From a virus: a DNA stretch of 43,520 bases. Positions 21,914 to 30,841 of this stretch are shown in pieces. The stretch lies in the IMG/VR virus record IMGVR_UViG_3300025728_000349, positions 1 through 43,520 of that record. One strand, given 5' to 3'. Below the pieces are notes generated by a model. That model ran no database searches. It saw only the letters and a list, made by a program, of their open reading frames with translations, and had not been told where the DNA came from. The number at the start of each line of letters is the position of its first letter. Position 1 is the stretch's first letter. The position numbers and the translations under genes are program-made.

Positions 21914-22963
21914 TCATGCCGCACCCTTATCAGTTGATTCATCGGCGAAATTCAAATGCAGGCGAGCAGGAATTTCGGGATCGCAGTTAACCGCTGCCGC
22001 AAATCGTCGCTGGATAGGACGCGATTCACTTTTTTTATACACCCGCTCTGCTTTTTCAGGGTCGCCAAGTCCGGCAGTATTCTGCGGAACAATACCCGCC
22101 AGCCCGGCAGGGAAGCGGTGGGCGTTCAGTATGTCCTGCGCGCTGATGTTCTTCACGCTGGCAAATTCATCCTTTGCCGAAATATCCCCCATTTCGATGA
22201 ACTTGATAGCGTCACCTTCTCCACCTGGAATGTTCACCAGGATGGTGGAGAAATTCCCGATCCCTTTGCTGTCTCGCAGCTGCTGTTCAATCTCTTCTTC
22301 CATTTCATCTGTCATGCTGGGGTCGCGTGTATACAGAATGCCGCCCGTGTGTGCGCCGTTGTGATAGTAGCGGCGGCGGAAAATGACCGCCTCGCTGTTC
22401 AGTAGCGCGGAATGTACTCCGCCGATGTAGTCCGGCAGGCCATAAATGTGCTGCTGCGGGTCGTACATCTTGATAAAAATAATGTCCTCTTCCGGGTAAA
22501 TCAGTGGCTCACCTTCCTGCAGTACCACGTAATCCCCCGGCACGTTGCGATCTTCATCGCGTACCTTGCGGCGGCGCAGGTATAGGCCTGGCAGCGCTTC
22601 CAGCCCGATAACATCACCCCAGCCATTGCGTACTTTGGCGATCGCAACGTCGCCAAAGGTTAAAAAGTCGAATGTTGCCGCTTCCAGTTCGTCATAAGTC
22701 AGACCGCCGCCCTGGTAATCGGACATAATCATATTTTTACGGGCGTGGATGATGCCCCCGTGCTGGCCATTCAGGTTAATCAGCTGTGACAGCGCCAGCC
22801 GGTCAATCGGCAGGGTGAAATGGTCTGCGCCATTGTCGTACCAGATATCACGGTAGTCCGTGCCGGTGGTCAGAATCGGTTCTGGCTTTCCGAAAGAAAT
22901 GATGCTCATTTTTTTTGACTGTTCGGCGCGCTGCCCGTGTTTCACAAATTTCTTTTTCTTCAT
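21914..22963 (-). CDS. Q: Portal vertex protein, prophage 2 (gpQ)
   Basis: A 349-residue portal of the P2 gpQ family: basic N-terminus (MKKKKFVKHGQR), SFGKPEPIL, YGLPDYIGGVHSALLNS, FRRRYYHNGAHTGG, LRDSKGIGNFSTIL and LNAHRFPAGLAG, aligned throughout with the prophage 1 portal but clearly divergent. The start overlaps the terminase stop by four bases. It forms the packaging channel and head-tail connector. Confidence 0.93.
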   Translation of the reverse strand: MKKKKFVKHGQRAEQSKKMSIISFGKPEPILTTGTDYRDIWYDNGADHFTLPIDRLALSQLINLNGQHGGIIHARKNMIMSDYQGGGLTYDELEAATFDFLTFGDVAIAKVRNGWGDVIGLEALPGLYLRRRKVRDEDRNVPGDYVVLQEGEPLIYPEEDIIFIKMYDPQQHIYGLPDYIGGVHSALLNSEAVIFRRRYYHNGAHTGGILYTRDPSMTDEMEEEIEQQLRDSKGIGNFSTILVNIPGGEGDAIKFIEMGDISAKDEFASVKNISAQDILNAHRFPAGLAGIVPQNTAGLGDPEKAERVYKKSESRPIQRRFAAAVNCDPEIPARLHLNFADESTDKGAA

Positions 22964-24735
22964 GCTGCCTTCTTCACTCCCCAGCGGGATTTTGGTTTGT
23001 TTTCATAGTTCAGCGGTTCATTGTGCAGGGCGTGAGTAATCGCCCAGAATGATTCCGCGTGGCCAGTTTCGGGGCTACGGTCTGCGACAAAGGTCATTGC
23101 ATTGCCGCTTTGCGTGGTGGTGCGACGAATGGCCATAAAGCTGGCCGGGATCTCTTTCAGGTTTTTATCCCACTCAATACGCTGGCTTTCGACCACATCG
23201 GCGGCTTTCAGTACCAGCTGGTTTTTGGTGTTCAGGTCGTAGCGAATCGGAACGGCCACGCGCATGGCGAAATGTTGTATGTTGTCAAAAACACCCTGGC
23301 CGATGCCGGTCACGTCCACGCCGAGATAGGTGAAGTTGTATTTTTTGAACAGGGTTTCAATCTGCTTTGCCTGCCACCGGAAGTTCATGCCCTTCCAGTT
23401 GAATACCGCCAGTACGCGAAACTTCTCCACGGCCAGTTCAGGCGGGGCGATTATCACGAAACAGGACAAATCACCGCTGCGCGCCGGGTCAAAGCCACCC
23501 CATACCGGCCGATTGCCGAACGGTCGCGCCGCGTTCGGGTCGTGATCCTGCCAGGTCTCAATTTCAACGCCGCAGGCTTCCAGGTCGGAAAAGCTGAAAA
23601 CAGAATCTTTGCTGTCCACGAAAACGCACATATAGAGCATGTTGAACGTGGTTTCGTTGTATCGGTTCCGCAGCTTCTCAATGTTGGCAAGGTTGAAGCC
23701 ACCGGCTATCGCGTCCTCCATCGTGATGATGTAGCGCCATTGGCCATCCGGGCAGAGTCGGCCACCGTTGCGCATTTCATCGAATAGCGGGAATTTGATG
23801 GCGCTGCGTTTCTTGCTGCCCTGTTTCCACTCTTCACCCGTCCAGAACGGGTACGCCTGGTGCGTTTTGGCGGAAGGCGTGGAAAAGTAGGTGGTGCGCC
23901 ATTTGTCGTGTGTGGCCATTGCGCTGGCCACTTCGTTCAGGCGCGCAAAGTTCGGCACCCAAAAATATTCATCACAGTACAAATGGCCGCTGTATGACTG
24001 TGCGGTGTTTTTGTTGGTGGAGAGAAAACGCAGCTCTGCGCCGTTGCTTAAGCGGATCGGGTTGCCGGTCAGTGTGATGCCGAAATACTGCTCTGCAATG
24101 TTGACGATGTATGAGCGGAAAACCTCCGCCTGTGCTTTTGACGCTGACAGGAAGATTTGCGGATCGCCGGTCATGACCGCATTTTCAAACGCTTCAAATG
24201 CAAAGTACCAGGTTGCTCCGATCTGGCGGCTTTTCAGGATATTGCGCACCGCCTGGCCAATGTTCTGGCGCAGGTGCTTCTGATAACCAAAAAGATGCTC
24301 GTCTGCCCAGGTGTCGAAATCATCCTGGGTGAGTGATGAAATATCGTTTTTCTTGTATTTGCGTTTGCTACGCGGTTCGTCGTCGTCACCATCGCGCGGC
24401 GCAGCTGCTTGCCCATTCCCCTGACCGGTGGCCATCTTCTCTTTATGCTTATTGCTCTGTGCGCGCAGCTTAGTAGCGTGGGCAATCAGCAAATCCATTT
24501 CTTTTAAGTCGAGATCGGTTTTATTGTCGCGGCTGGCCAGCAGCTGGTAGCGGCGTTCAATCGCCTCTTCTGTGCTTTCATAACTGAGTAAATCAGCCCA
24601 GCCATTTTTTTCTGCCCAGTAGTAAACGATCCGCGTATTCGGCAGATTTAGTTCTGATGCAATTTCTTTAGGTGTATAGCGGCGCAGGTAAAGAGCGCGC
24701 GCAACGCCTTTTAATTCTTCTGAGTATTTAGCCAT
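22960..24735 (-). CDS. P: Terminase large subunit, ATPase and nuclease (gpP)
   Basis: A 591-residue packaging motor, the size of P2 gpP. N-terminal helix-turn-helix (YTPKEIASELNLPNTRIVYYW, 20-40), a linker rich in Asp/Arg/Lys, Walker A-like SRQIGATW (169-176), Walker B YCDEYFW (253-259), then the C-terminal nuclease domain with GGFDPARSGD and YLGVDVTGIGQG acidic residues. First gene of the leftward late transcript from the 24736-24907 promoter region. Confidence 0.94.
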   Translation of the reverse strand: MAKYSEELKGVARALYLRRYTPKEIASELNLPNTRIVYYWAEKNGWADLLSYESTEEAIERRYQLLASRDNKTDLDLKEMDLLIAHATKLRAQSNKHKEKMATGQGNGQAAAPRDGDDDEPRSKRKYKKNDISSLTQDDFDTWADEHLFGYQKHLRQNIGQAVRNILKSRQIGATWYFAFEAFENAVMTGDPQIFLSASKAQAEVFRSYIVNIAEQYFGITLTGNPIRLSNGAELRFLSTNKNTAQSYSGHLYCDEYFWVPNFARLNEVASAMATHDKWRTTYFSTPSAKTHQAYPFWTGEEWKQGSKKRSAIKFPLFDEMRNGGRLCPDGQWRYIITMEDAIAGGFNLANIEKLRNRYNETTFNMLYMCVFVDSKDSVFSFSDLEACGVEIETWQDHDPNAARPFGNRPVWGGFDPARSGDLSCFVIIAPPELAVEKFRVLAVFNWKGMNFRWQAKQIETLFKKYNFTYLGVDVTGIGQGVFDNIQHFAMRVAVPIRYDLNTKNQLVLKAADVVESQRIEWDKNLKEIPASFMAIRRTTTQSGNAMTFVADRSPETGHAESFWAITHALHNEPLNYENKPKSRWGVKKAA

Positions 24736-24771
24736 AGATTTAATTATGCCGTGACCAGAAATAAAAAACGG

Positions 24772-24854
24772 CGGGGTTAATTCGTGACTGTTCGGTAAAG
24801 GCTTATAACCGAACTGAACAGAATAAAACGTAATGCGCTGCCGGGGTTAATTCG
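24772..24854. promoter_or_regulatory. Divergent late-promoter region with dyad and direct repeat
   Basis: The 172-base gap between terminase (minus) and scaffold (plus) contains the dyad GTTCGGT-N11-ACCGAAC at 24790-24814 and a 13-base direct repeat CGGGGTTAATTCG at 24772-24784 and 24842-24854. P2 late genes P and O are likewise driven from divergent Ogr-dependent promoters with a dyad site (TGT-N12-ACA). The dyad is a candidate Ogr site; the direct repeat may be a second element or part of cos. Confidence 0.5.
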
Positions 24855-24907
24855 CAATAATTCAATTCACAGCAGGATATTCAGTAAATCGACAGGGGAG
24901 GAAATAT

Positions 24908-25705
24908 GTGTCGCATTTAAAAACTGACTGGCTGTGTGTTGCTACCGAAGGGGATACCGTTGATGGGCGGGATATTAAGCGACAGTGGATTATTGATATG
25001 GGGGAAACCTACGACTATAGCCACTACGTCGCATTAATCTGGCCAGAGCATGAAGATGATTGCGGCAATTTGGGTGAGGTGCTGGAAGCCACCTGGCACG
25101 ATGGTGATGATGGGCTGGCGCGTTTGTATGTAAGCCTTTGCCCTAACATGCGTCTGATTTTTGCCAATCATGAAGATCAGCTGCTTTTCTTCTCTATCGA
25201 ACCGGAAGAGAACTGGCGCGGCAGCGGGCGCACTTACCTGAAGGGGCTGGCGGTGACTGATACACCCGCCAGTGTTGGCACTACACGGCTGCGCTTTAGC
25301 ACGCGGCGAAAGTTATCGAAACGGGGGTATTACAGTTGTGTAATTTCCCATGATGGCAAAATTAAACAGGAAGAGAAGATGAAGAACTGGCAGAAATTAT
25401 TTGGTATTAAGCCGAAGTTTGAAGATGAATCGCAGCAGGAAGGTGAGCCAGCGAATGACGATAAACTGCAGGCGCTGGCTAGTGCTCTGAATGAGCTGGA
25501 AGGCCGCGTGGGTAAAATTGAAACCCAGCTTAATTCCGTTTCGGACGATGTAAGCACTATTGCAGAAGTGGTGGACACCGAAGAGTTTTCCGCTATTCGT
25601 GATAATGCATCTGAAATCGTTAAGCGTTTTAGTGCGCTGGATAAAAAGCCCGTTGGTAATAAGCGCAATATTCCGGGTAAATCGGGTAATTTCAAATATA
25701 TCTAA
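24908..25705 (+). CDS. O: Capsid scaffolding protein with protease domain (gpO)
   Basis: A 265-residue GPO-family protein. GTG start with AGGGGAGG upstream; the overlapping ATG at 24906 is out of frame. N-terminal protease domain with D19 (TVDGRD), H48 (PEHED) and a serine in TDTPASVGT (S122), consistent with the Asp-His-Ser set reported for P2 gpO; C-terminal half (about 145-250) is charged helical scaffold with an ALNELEGRVGKIE coiled-coil-like stretch. It guides procapsid assembly and cleaves head proteins. Confidence 0.92.
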   Translation: MSHLKTDWLCVATEGDTVDGRDIKRQWIIDMGETYDYSHYVALIWPEHEDDCGNLGEVLEATWHDGDDGLARLYVSLCPNMRLIFANHEDQLLFFSIEPEENWRGSGRTYLKGLAVTDTPASVGTTRLRFSTRRKLSKRGYYSCVISHDGKIKQEEKMKNWQKLFGIKPKFEDESQQEGEPANDDKLQALASALNELEGRVGKIETQLNSVSDDVSTIAEVVDTEEFSAIRDNASEIVKRFSALDKKPVGNKRNIPGKSGNFKYI

Positions 25706-25765
25706 TTCGCCGCGCGTAACACCGTAACGATTAACTTATTTATCGCGTTATAGCGAGGGAGTTTT

Positions 25766-26788
25766 ATGTTTTTAAATCAACGTGCACGAAGCCTGATGAA
25801 GCAATATTGCTCCGGTCTGGCTGAAAGTTACGGCCAGGAGGATGCGAGCCTTTATTTCTCGTTAACCGATCCGCAGGAAACTAGTCTGCGTATGGCGTTG
25901 CTGGAGGCAGTCGAGTTCCTGAACATGATTACCTGTGCCGATGTGGATCAGTTGTCTGGCCAGGTTATTTCCGTGGGTTCTTCTGCGCTGCACACCGGCC
26001 GTAATGAGTCCGGGCGTTTTATGCGTCGTGTGGGCGTCGATGGTAATGATTATAAGCTGGTTGAAACTGACAGCTGCGCCGCGCTGCGCTGGGATTTGCT
26101 TTCTGTTTGGGCTAACGCCGGGCGTGAAGAAAACGAGTTTTTTAACCTGGTTCAGACCTTCTCTAATCAGGCGTTTGCGCTGGATATGCTGCGCATCGGT
26201 TTCAACGGTACCAGCGTGGCCAAGACCACTGATCCGACTGCAAACCCGATGGGCGAGGATGTGAATATTGGCTGGCATGCCCGTATGAAGGCTTTCAACG
26301 GTGGCAATCAGATTATCACTGATCCGATTGTGCTGGACGACAAAGGCGACTACCGCGGGCTTGATGCTATGGCATCCGATCTGATTAACACCAAAATCCC
26401 GGCACAGTTCCGTAATGACCCACGCCTGGTGGTGCTGGTTGGCGCTGACCTGGTGGCGGCGGAACAGTATCGACTGTATCAGGCTGCAGACCGTCCATCT
26501 GAGAAGATTGCGGCGCAGATGCTGGGAAGCACCATTGCAGGCCGTAAGGCAATTATCCCGCCGTTCATGCCGGGTAAACGCATGGTGGTTACACCGCTGA
26601 GTAACCTGCACATCTACACCCAGCGCAACACGCGCCAGCGTAAAGCGGAATTTGTTGAAGACCGTAAGCAGTACGAAAACAAATACCTGCGCAACGAAGG
26701 CTATGCGGTTGAAGAGCCGGAGCTGTATGCCGCGATTGATGAAGACGCGGTAACAATCGGCACCGTCACCGAACAACCGGAGGGCTGA
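25766..26788 (+). CDS. N: Major capsid protein (gpN)
   Basis: A 340-residue HK97-fold capsid protein of the P2 gpN family (P2: 357). Landmarks: MFLNQRARSLMKQY start, ALDMLRIGFNGTSVA, DVNIGWHA, NDPRLVVLVGADLVA and NKYLRNEGYAVEEPELYAA near the C-terminus. Sits between scaffold and small terminase as in P2. Strong AGCGAGGGAG ribosome site fits high expression. Confidence 0.94.
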   Translation: MFLNQRARSLMKQYCSGLAESYGQEDASLYFSLTDPQETSLRMALLEAVEFLNMITCADVDQLSGQVISVGSSALHTGRNESGRFMRRVGVDGNDYKLVETDSCAALRWDLLSVWANAGREENEFFNLVQTFSNQAFALDMLRIGFNGTSVAKTTDPTANPMGEDVNIGWHARMKAFNGGNQIITDPIVLDDKGDYRGLDAMASDLINTKIPAQFRNDPRLVVLVGADLVAAEQYRLYQAADRPSEKIAAQMLGSTIAGRKAIIPPFMPGKRMVVTPLSNLHIYTQRNTRQRKAEFVEDRKQYENKYLRNEGYAVEEPELYAAIDEDAVTIGTVTEQPEG

Positions 26789-26791
26789 TAA

Positions 26792-27493
26792 ATGGCACTT
26801 TCTCCCGCGCAACGGCACAGCCAGCGCATTGCTACAGAACGTCGCCTGACGAACAGCCAGGCGGTGGACAGCCGCGAAAGTATGCATGTGCTGCTTGCTG
26901 CGCTTGAAAAAGATGTGGCGCTGGCCAGAAGCCTGCCGGTGATAGCCGATCGCGTTGTGTTAAAGCGTGATGTGTTGCTGCCGCGCTGGATGCCTACCGT
27001 GGAAGCCTATCTGGCCAGCGGGCAGAACTACGCCAACCCGATACTGGCCTGGTGCGTGATCTGGCTGTTTGACGTAGGCGAGCTGGAAAAGGCGCTGGAT
27101 TGGGCTGATATCGCAATCAGTCAGCAGCAGGCCACGCCGGAACGGCTGCGCAGCAATTTCCCTACGTTTGTGGCCGATACGATGCTGGCCTGGGCGGAGG
27201 AGTCTGCCGGGCGCGGGGAAAGTATTGAACCGTATTTCTCACGTACCTTTGACCGCGTGGCGAATACCTGGCGCCTGCATGAGCAGGTTACAGCTAAATG
27301 GTTCAAGTTTGCCGGGCTGGAGCTGCTGCGCGGGGAAGATGGTCAGAAAACGCCAGCGGCCGTGGATGATGTTGAAACACTGGAAAAGGCCGATCAGCTG
27401 CTGGCTATCGCTGAAAAGCATTATTTCAGAATTGGCGTGAAAACCGCCCGGCAGACTATTGCCGCACGTCTGCGCAAATTGACGCAGGGTTAA
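26792..27493 (+). CDS. M: Terminase small subunit (gpM)
   Basis: A 233-residue P2 gpM-family protein that recognises cos and partners gpP. Features: basic N-terminus (SPAQRHSQRI), LARSLPVIADRV, then YANPILAWCVIWLFDVGELEKALDWAD, LPLW-type helices and a C-terminal AEKHYFRIGVKTARQTIAARLR. Follows capsid by three bases. Intact. Confidence 0.92.
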   Translation: MALSPAQRHSQRIATERRLTNSQAVDSRESMHVLLAALEKDVALARSLPVIADRVVLKRDVLLPRWMPTVEAYLASGQNYANPILAWCVIWLFDVGELEKALDWADIAISQQQATPERLRSNFPTFVADTMLAWAEESAGRGESIEPYFSRTFDRVANTWRLHEQVTAKWFKFAGLELLRGEDGQKTPAAVDDVETLEKADQLLAIAEKHYFRIGVKTARQTIAARLRKLTQG

Positions 27494-27508
27494 CGACTAC
27501 CGCAAGCC

Positions 27509-27579
27509 AGGCGGGCGCGGTGGAGGGCAGCGCACAGACCGTGCATCTGCGCCGTGGAAACCGGCCAGCCCGCCTTTTT
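27509..27579 (+). terminator. Branched RNA hairpin ending in a T-run, between M and L
   Basis: AGGCGGGC (27509-27516) pairs with GCCCGCCT (27568-27575) directly before TTTT. Inside lies a second hairpin, GCAGCGCAC-AGACC-GTGCATCTGC. The overall fold is larger than an ordinary terminator. It lies within the late operon, so it is either a partial terminator that lowers distal expression or a structured leader of the head-completion gene. Confidence 0.5.
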
Positions 27580-27590
27580 CGGGAGATTTT

Positions 27591-28043
27591 ATGTTTAGTG
27601 GCAAGCCACTGGATTACCAGGATGAACCGCTAACGAATAACGGCTTTTGGCCAGATCTGAACCTCAAAGATTTTCAGGAACAGCGGTCACTGCCGGTTGA
27701 TATTGCCGCCGCCACTATAGCGCAGGCGCTGCTTGCCGCAGCCGTGGAAGTGAATGCCGAGCTGGAGAACGTTGAAGCCAGCTGGCGCGCGAAGGGTTAC
27801 ACCCTGGCGGCTGACGTGCCAGGGGTAAAAATGGCCGGGCTGAATGGCCTGTGTGCGCAGTACACCAAAGCGGTGTTTGCCCGTGGAAAGGCCGATTTGA
27901 TGGGGGAGTTTGCCACGGTGGGGCGGCGTGATAGTCACCCAGGGCAGGAAAGCCCGGAAACCCGTGCAGGGCTGCTGGCGGAATCCTCGGTGGTGATCCG
28001 TCGCATGAAAGGGCTTAAACGGGCAACGGTGAAAAAGGTATGA
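27591..28043 (+). CDS. L: Head completion/stabilisation protein (gpL)
   Basis: A 150-residue GPL-family protein: NGFWPDLNLKDFQEQRSLP near the N-terminus, then TIAQALLAAAVEVNAELE and a YTKAVFARGKADLMGEF helix, matching the P2 gpL pattern. It completes the filled head. The ATG follows GGGAG. Its stop overlaps the next start. Confidence 0.9.
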   Translation: MFSGKPLDYQDEPLTNNGFWPDLNLKDFQEQRSLPVDIAAATIAQALLAAAVEVNAELENVEASWRAKGYTLAADVPGVKMAGLNGLCAQYTKAVFARGKADLMGEFATVGRRDSHPGQESPETRAGLLAESSVVIRRMKGLKRATVKKV

Positions 28044-28552
28044 GTGAGACACAAACGCAGCTTGAAAGTCTGACCGCTTTTTTTAAGCAGAACGTACCAG
28101 CGCGCGCAATGCAGCGTTTTGACAGTGTACTGGATGAAATGGAGTTCATACCGGCTGCTAAGGATTTGGGGCTGGAACAGTATCGGCTGGCGGTTATCCG
28201 TTATGACGCGGTGCTGAGCTGGGAGCGTTTCCCCTATCGGCTGTGCGCGCCGCAGCTGCTGATGGCGCTGATGGCCGTGTGGCTGGATGAGGCCGATCGC
28301 GACCTGTTTGATGATGTCGGGATAACGGAAACCGATCCGCAATGGGACGTAACGGTGGAGGACGAAGAGACAGCCACTATTGTGCTGACTGTGCCAATGG
28401 CGGAAGAGCTGGTGATCCGTGAGGACAAAAACGGCGCAATTCCACGGGAAGGAAAGCGCTGGTCACTGGCCAGCACTGAAATCTGGACGGCAGTCACCGG
28501 CAATATGTTTGCCGTGGATCAGGCCGGTGCGCCACTCGGTGAACCGGAATGA
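28040..28552 (+). CDS. R: Tail completion protein (gpR family)
   Basis: A 170-residue member of the P2 gpR tail-completion family: VLSWERFPYRLCAPQLLMALMAVWL and LFDDVGITETDPQWDVTV are characteristic. It joins the tail to the connector. ATGA overlap with gene L and with the next gene shows tight coupling. In P2 the lysis cluster lies between L and R; here lysis genes lie after the tube gene, as in the HP1 branch. Confidence 0.85.
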   Translation: MSETQTQLESLTAFFKQNVPARAMQRFDSVLDEMEFIPAAKDLGLEQYRLAVIRYDAVLSWERFPYRLCAPQLLMALMAVWLDEADRDLFDDVGITETDPQWDVTVEDEETATIVLTVPMAEELVIREDKNGAIPREGKRWSLASTEIWTAVTGNMFAVDQAGAPLGEPE

Positions 28553-29256
28553 TTGCGGGCGGCGAGCTGAATAAAAAACAGCTGGCTGAGCTGCGCAAGG
28601 CGCTGGCAGATATGGAGCTGCCACCACGTAAGCGGCAGCGTCTGCTGTGGCGAATGGCCAAATATGGCGTTATCGCAGCGGCAAAGCGAAATGTGCGCAA
28701 TCAGGCCGCGCCGGATGGCACTGCGTGGCCAGGGCGTAAAACAAAGCGCAAAGGGAAGATGCTGCGCAATATGCCGAAGCTGCTGCACATCCGGGAAATG
28801 CCGGAAATGCAGGCAGTAAGAATCTACCTGCAGGGCGGCGGTTATCGGAACGGGGAAAAGCCCGTACCCGCTGGCACCGTGGGCTATGCCCAGCAAAACG
28901 GGATGCATGTGCGTGTAAATCGCGCCAGCCAGTCGCAGAAAGGCCAGCCAGGAAAGCAGGCAACGGCAGCGCAGGCCAAAAAACTGCGCGCGCTGGGGTA
29001 CAAGGTGCGTCGGGGGAAGCGCTGGAAAAAGCCAACCCTGGGCGAAATAACCGCCTCAATGCCTTATGACCAGGCTGGGCTGCTGATCAGGAAACTAAGC
29101 GGTAAAACGGTGAAAACCAGCTGGACTATCGATCTGCCTGCTCGCGTATTTTTGGGTATGTCAGATGATGAATTTAACAAAGCGCTGGCGCGGCAGCTGC
29201 AAGCCATAGGCTACGGCTGGAACGTGAACGCGCAGGATATTAAGGGGAAATCATGA
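28549..29256 (+). CDS. S: Virion morphogenesis/tail completion protein (gpS family)
   Basis: A 235-residue protein of the phage virion morphogenesis family, longer than P2 gpS (about 150). The N-terminal basic segment (LPPRKRQRLLWRMAKYG), FRNQ..PDGTAWPGRK-type motif, then a GTVGYAQQNGMHVRVNRA core and the C-terminal PARVFLGMSDDEFNKALARQL signature, the same landmark as the S fragment in prophage 1. Start overlaps the R stop. Confidence 0.88.
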   Translation: MIAGGELNKKQLAELRKALADMELPPRKRQRLLWRMAKYGVIAAAKRNVRNQAAPDGTAWPGRKTKRKGKMLRNMPKLLHIREMPEMQAVRIYLQGGGYRNGEKPVPAGTVGYAQQNGMHVRVNRASQSQKGQPGKQATAAQAKKLRALGYKVRRGKRWKKPTLGEITASMPYDQAGLLIRKLSGKTVKTSWTIDLPARVFLGMSDDEFNKALARQLQAIGYGWNVNAQDIKGKS

Positions 29257-30380
29257 CCTGGCCAAATGTTGGCGTTAACCAGATTAACCAGTTGCAGGGC
29301 GAGACTAATGAAGTTGAACGCTGTGTGCTGTTTATCGGAACGGGTGCTGTAAATGTAGGTAAAACGCTGGCAGTGAACACCCAAAGCAATTTTGACACGC
29401 TCCTGGGTGAAAGTGATAGTCAGCTAAAAAGTGATGTGATGGCCGCATTAGCTAACGCCGGTCAAAACTGGTGGGGATTCGTTCATGTATTGGCTGCTGA
29501 TGCAGAGCCAGATGCCTGGGTGGACGCGGTAAAAGCGGCGCAGGTGTCTTGTTCTGTTGAAGGGGTATTGTTGTCCGATGACATTACAGCGAAGGCGCCA
29601 ATTAATCAGGCCATTACCCTGCGTTCTGAGCTGATTGCGAAATACGGCCGCTGGGTATGGTTCATCCTGGCAGCGCAGGGGATGCAGGAAGATGAAGCGC
29701 AGGCGGATTACCTGGTGCGTATGTCCACGCTGCAGGATGGCATTGCAGAAAAGGCGGTTCAGCTGGTTCCGCGTCTGTGGGGTAACGATCCCGCCGTGCT
29801 GGCTGGTCGCCTTTGTAATCGCGCTGTGACCATTGCCGATAGTCCGGCACGGGTAAAAACCGGGGCGCTGATAAGCCTGGGCAGTAATGAGTTACCACTG
29901 GATGGTGCCGGAAAGGTGCTGGAGCTGGCCACGCTGCAGGCGCTGGAAATGCAGCGTTTCAGTGTGCCGATGTGGTACCCGGACTATGACGGTTTTTATT
30001 GGTCTGACGGGCGCACCCTGGACGTTGAGGGCGGGGATTATCAATCCATCGAGACGCTGCGCATTGCGGATAAAGCTGCGCGCCGTATCCGTCTGCTGGC
30101 TATCGGAAAAATAGCTGACCGTTCGCTGAACAGTACGCCGGGCAGCATTGCGGCCAATCAGTCGTATTTCATGAAGCCGCTGCGCGAAATGTCAACCGCC
30201 GCCAGTATTAACGGCGTGTCTTTCCCTGGCGAAGTTAAGCCGCCGCAGGATGGGGATGTGACCATTGTCTGGAAGAGCAAAAAGGCGGTGGATATTTACA
30301 TTGTGGTGCGCACGTATGAAGTGCCGCTGCAGATCACTATTAATCTGATGCTGGATGCCAGTCTGGAGGCTACTGCATGA
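29253..30380 (+). CDS. Contractile tail sheath protein (DUF2586 type)
   Basis: A 375-residue protein starting MTWPNVGVNQINQLQGET. It resembles the DUF2586 sheath of HP1/K139-like phages rather than P2 gpFI. Landmarks are FIGTGAVNVGKTL, VLAADAEPDAWVDAVK, LVPRLWGNDPAVLAGRL and the C-terminal WKSKKAVDIYIVVRTYEVPLQI strand region. It precedes the tube gene by a four-base overlap, the usual sheath-tube order. Confidence 0.85.
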   Translation: MTWPNVGVNQINQLQGETNEVERCVLFIGTGAVNVGKTLAVNTQSNFDTLLGESDSQLKSDVMAALANAGQNWWGFVHVLAADAEPDAWVDAVKAAQVSCSVEGVLLSDDITAKAPINQAITLRSELIAKYGRWVWFILAAQGMQEDEAQADYLVRMSTLQDGIAEKAVQLVPRLWGNDPAVLAGRLCNRAVTIADSPARVKTGALISLGSNELPLDGAGKVLELATLQALEMQRFSVPMWYPDYDGFYWSDGRTLDVEGGDYQSIETLRIADKAARRIRLLAIGKIADRSLNSTPGSIAANQSYFMKPLREMSTAASINGVSFPGEVKPPQDGDVTIVWKSKKAVDIYIVVRTYEVPLQITINLMLDASLEATA

Positions 30381-30832
30381 GCAAGCGTATTTCCGGCCAG
30401 TCCTTTGACAGTTATCTGGATGGCGATCTTATTCATATTGAGAAAATTTCTCTCGATATTACCGATAACACCGCCGCCGCGCAGACCCGTGGTGTACCAG
30501 ATGGTTATACAGATGGTGATGTGTCGGCAGAGGGGGAAATTGAAGTAAGCACTAAGGTACTGCAGGTGCTGACGGCAAAAGCCCGCGCGGCCGGTTCGTG
30601 GCGCGGTATTGCGCCGGTTGATTTTCTGTTTTACGCCAAAGCCGGTAGTGAGGAAATCAAGGTGGAAACGTTCGGCAATAAGCTGCAGCTGTCTAATCTG
30701 TTGGATATCGATCCGAAGGGTGGCGCCGTTTCAACGCACAAAATTAAGTATTTCGTGACCAGTCCGAAATTCGTAAACATCAACGGCGTCCCGTATCTGG
30801 AAGCGGAAGCCACTGAAAACCTGATCGGTTAA
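30377..30832 (+). CDS. Tail tube protein (DUF2597 type)
   Basis: A 151-residue protein beginning MSKRISGQSFDSYLDGDLIHIEK, of the DUF2597 family that follows the sheath in HP1/K139-like phages. Beta-rich, with GVPDGYTDGDVSAEGEIEVS and the C-terminal LEAEATENLIG. It would form the inner tail tube. Overlaps the sheath by four bases. Confidence 0.85.
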   Translation: MSKRISGQSFDSYLDGDLIHIEKISLDITDNTAAAQTRGVPDGYTDGDVSAEGEIEVSTKVLQVLTAKARAAGSWRGIAPVDFLFYAKAGSEEIKVETFGNKLQLSNLLDIDPKGGAVSTHKIKYFVTSPKFVNINGVPYLEAEATENLIG

Positions 30833-30841
30833 GGGGCAGGG

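Noticed and set aside
23059-23787. A 242-codon plus-strand open frame opposite the terminase gene
   Set aside because: Antisense shadow of a clear gpP gene.
25862-26887. A 341-codon minus-strand open frame opposite the capsid gene
   Set aside because: Codon bias of the highly expressed capsid gene leaves its antisense open; His-rich composition typical of such shadows and no ribosome site.
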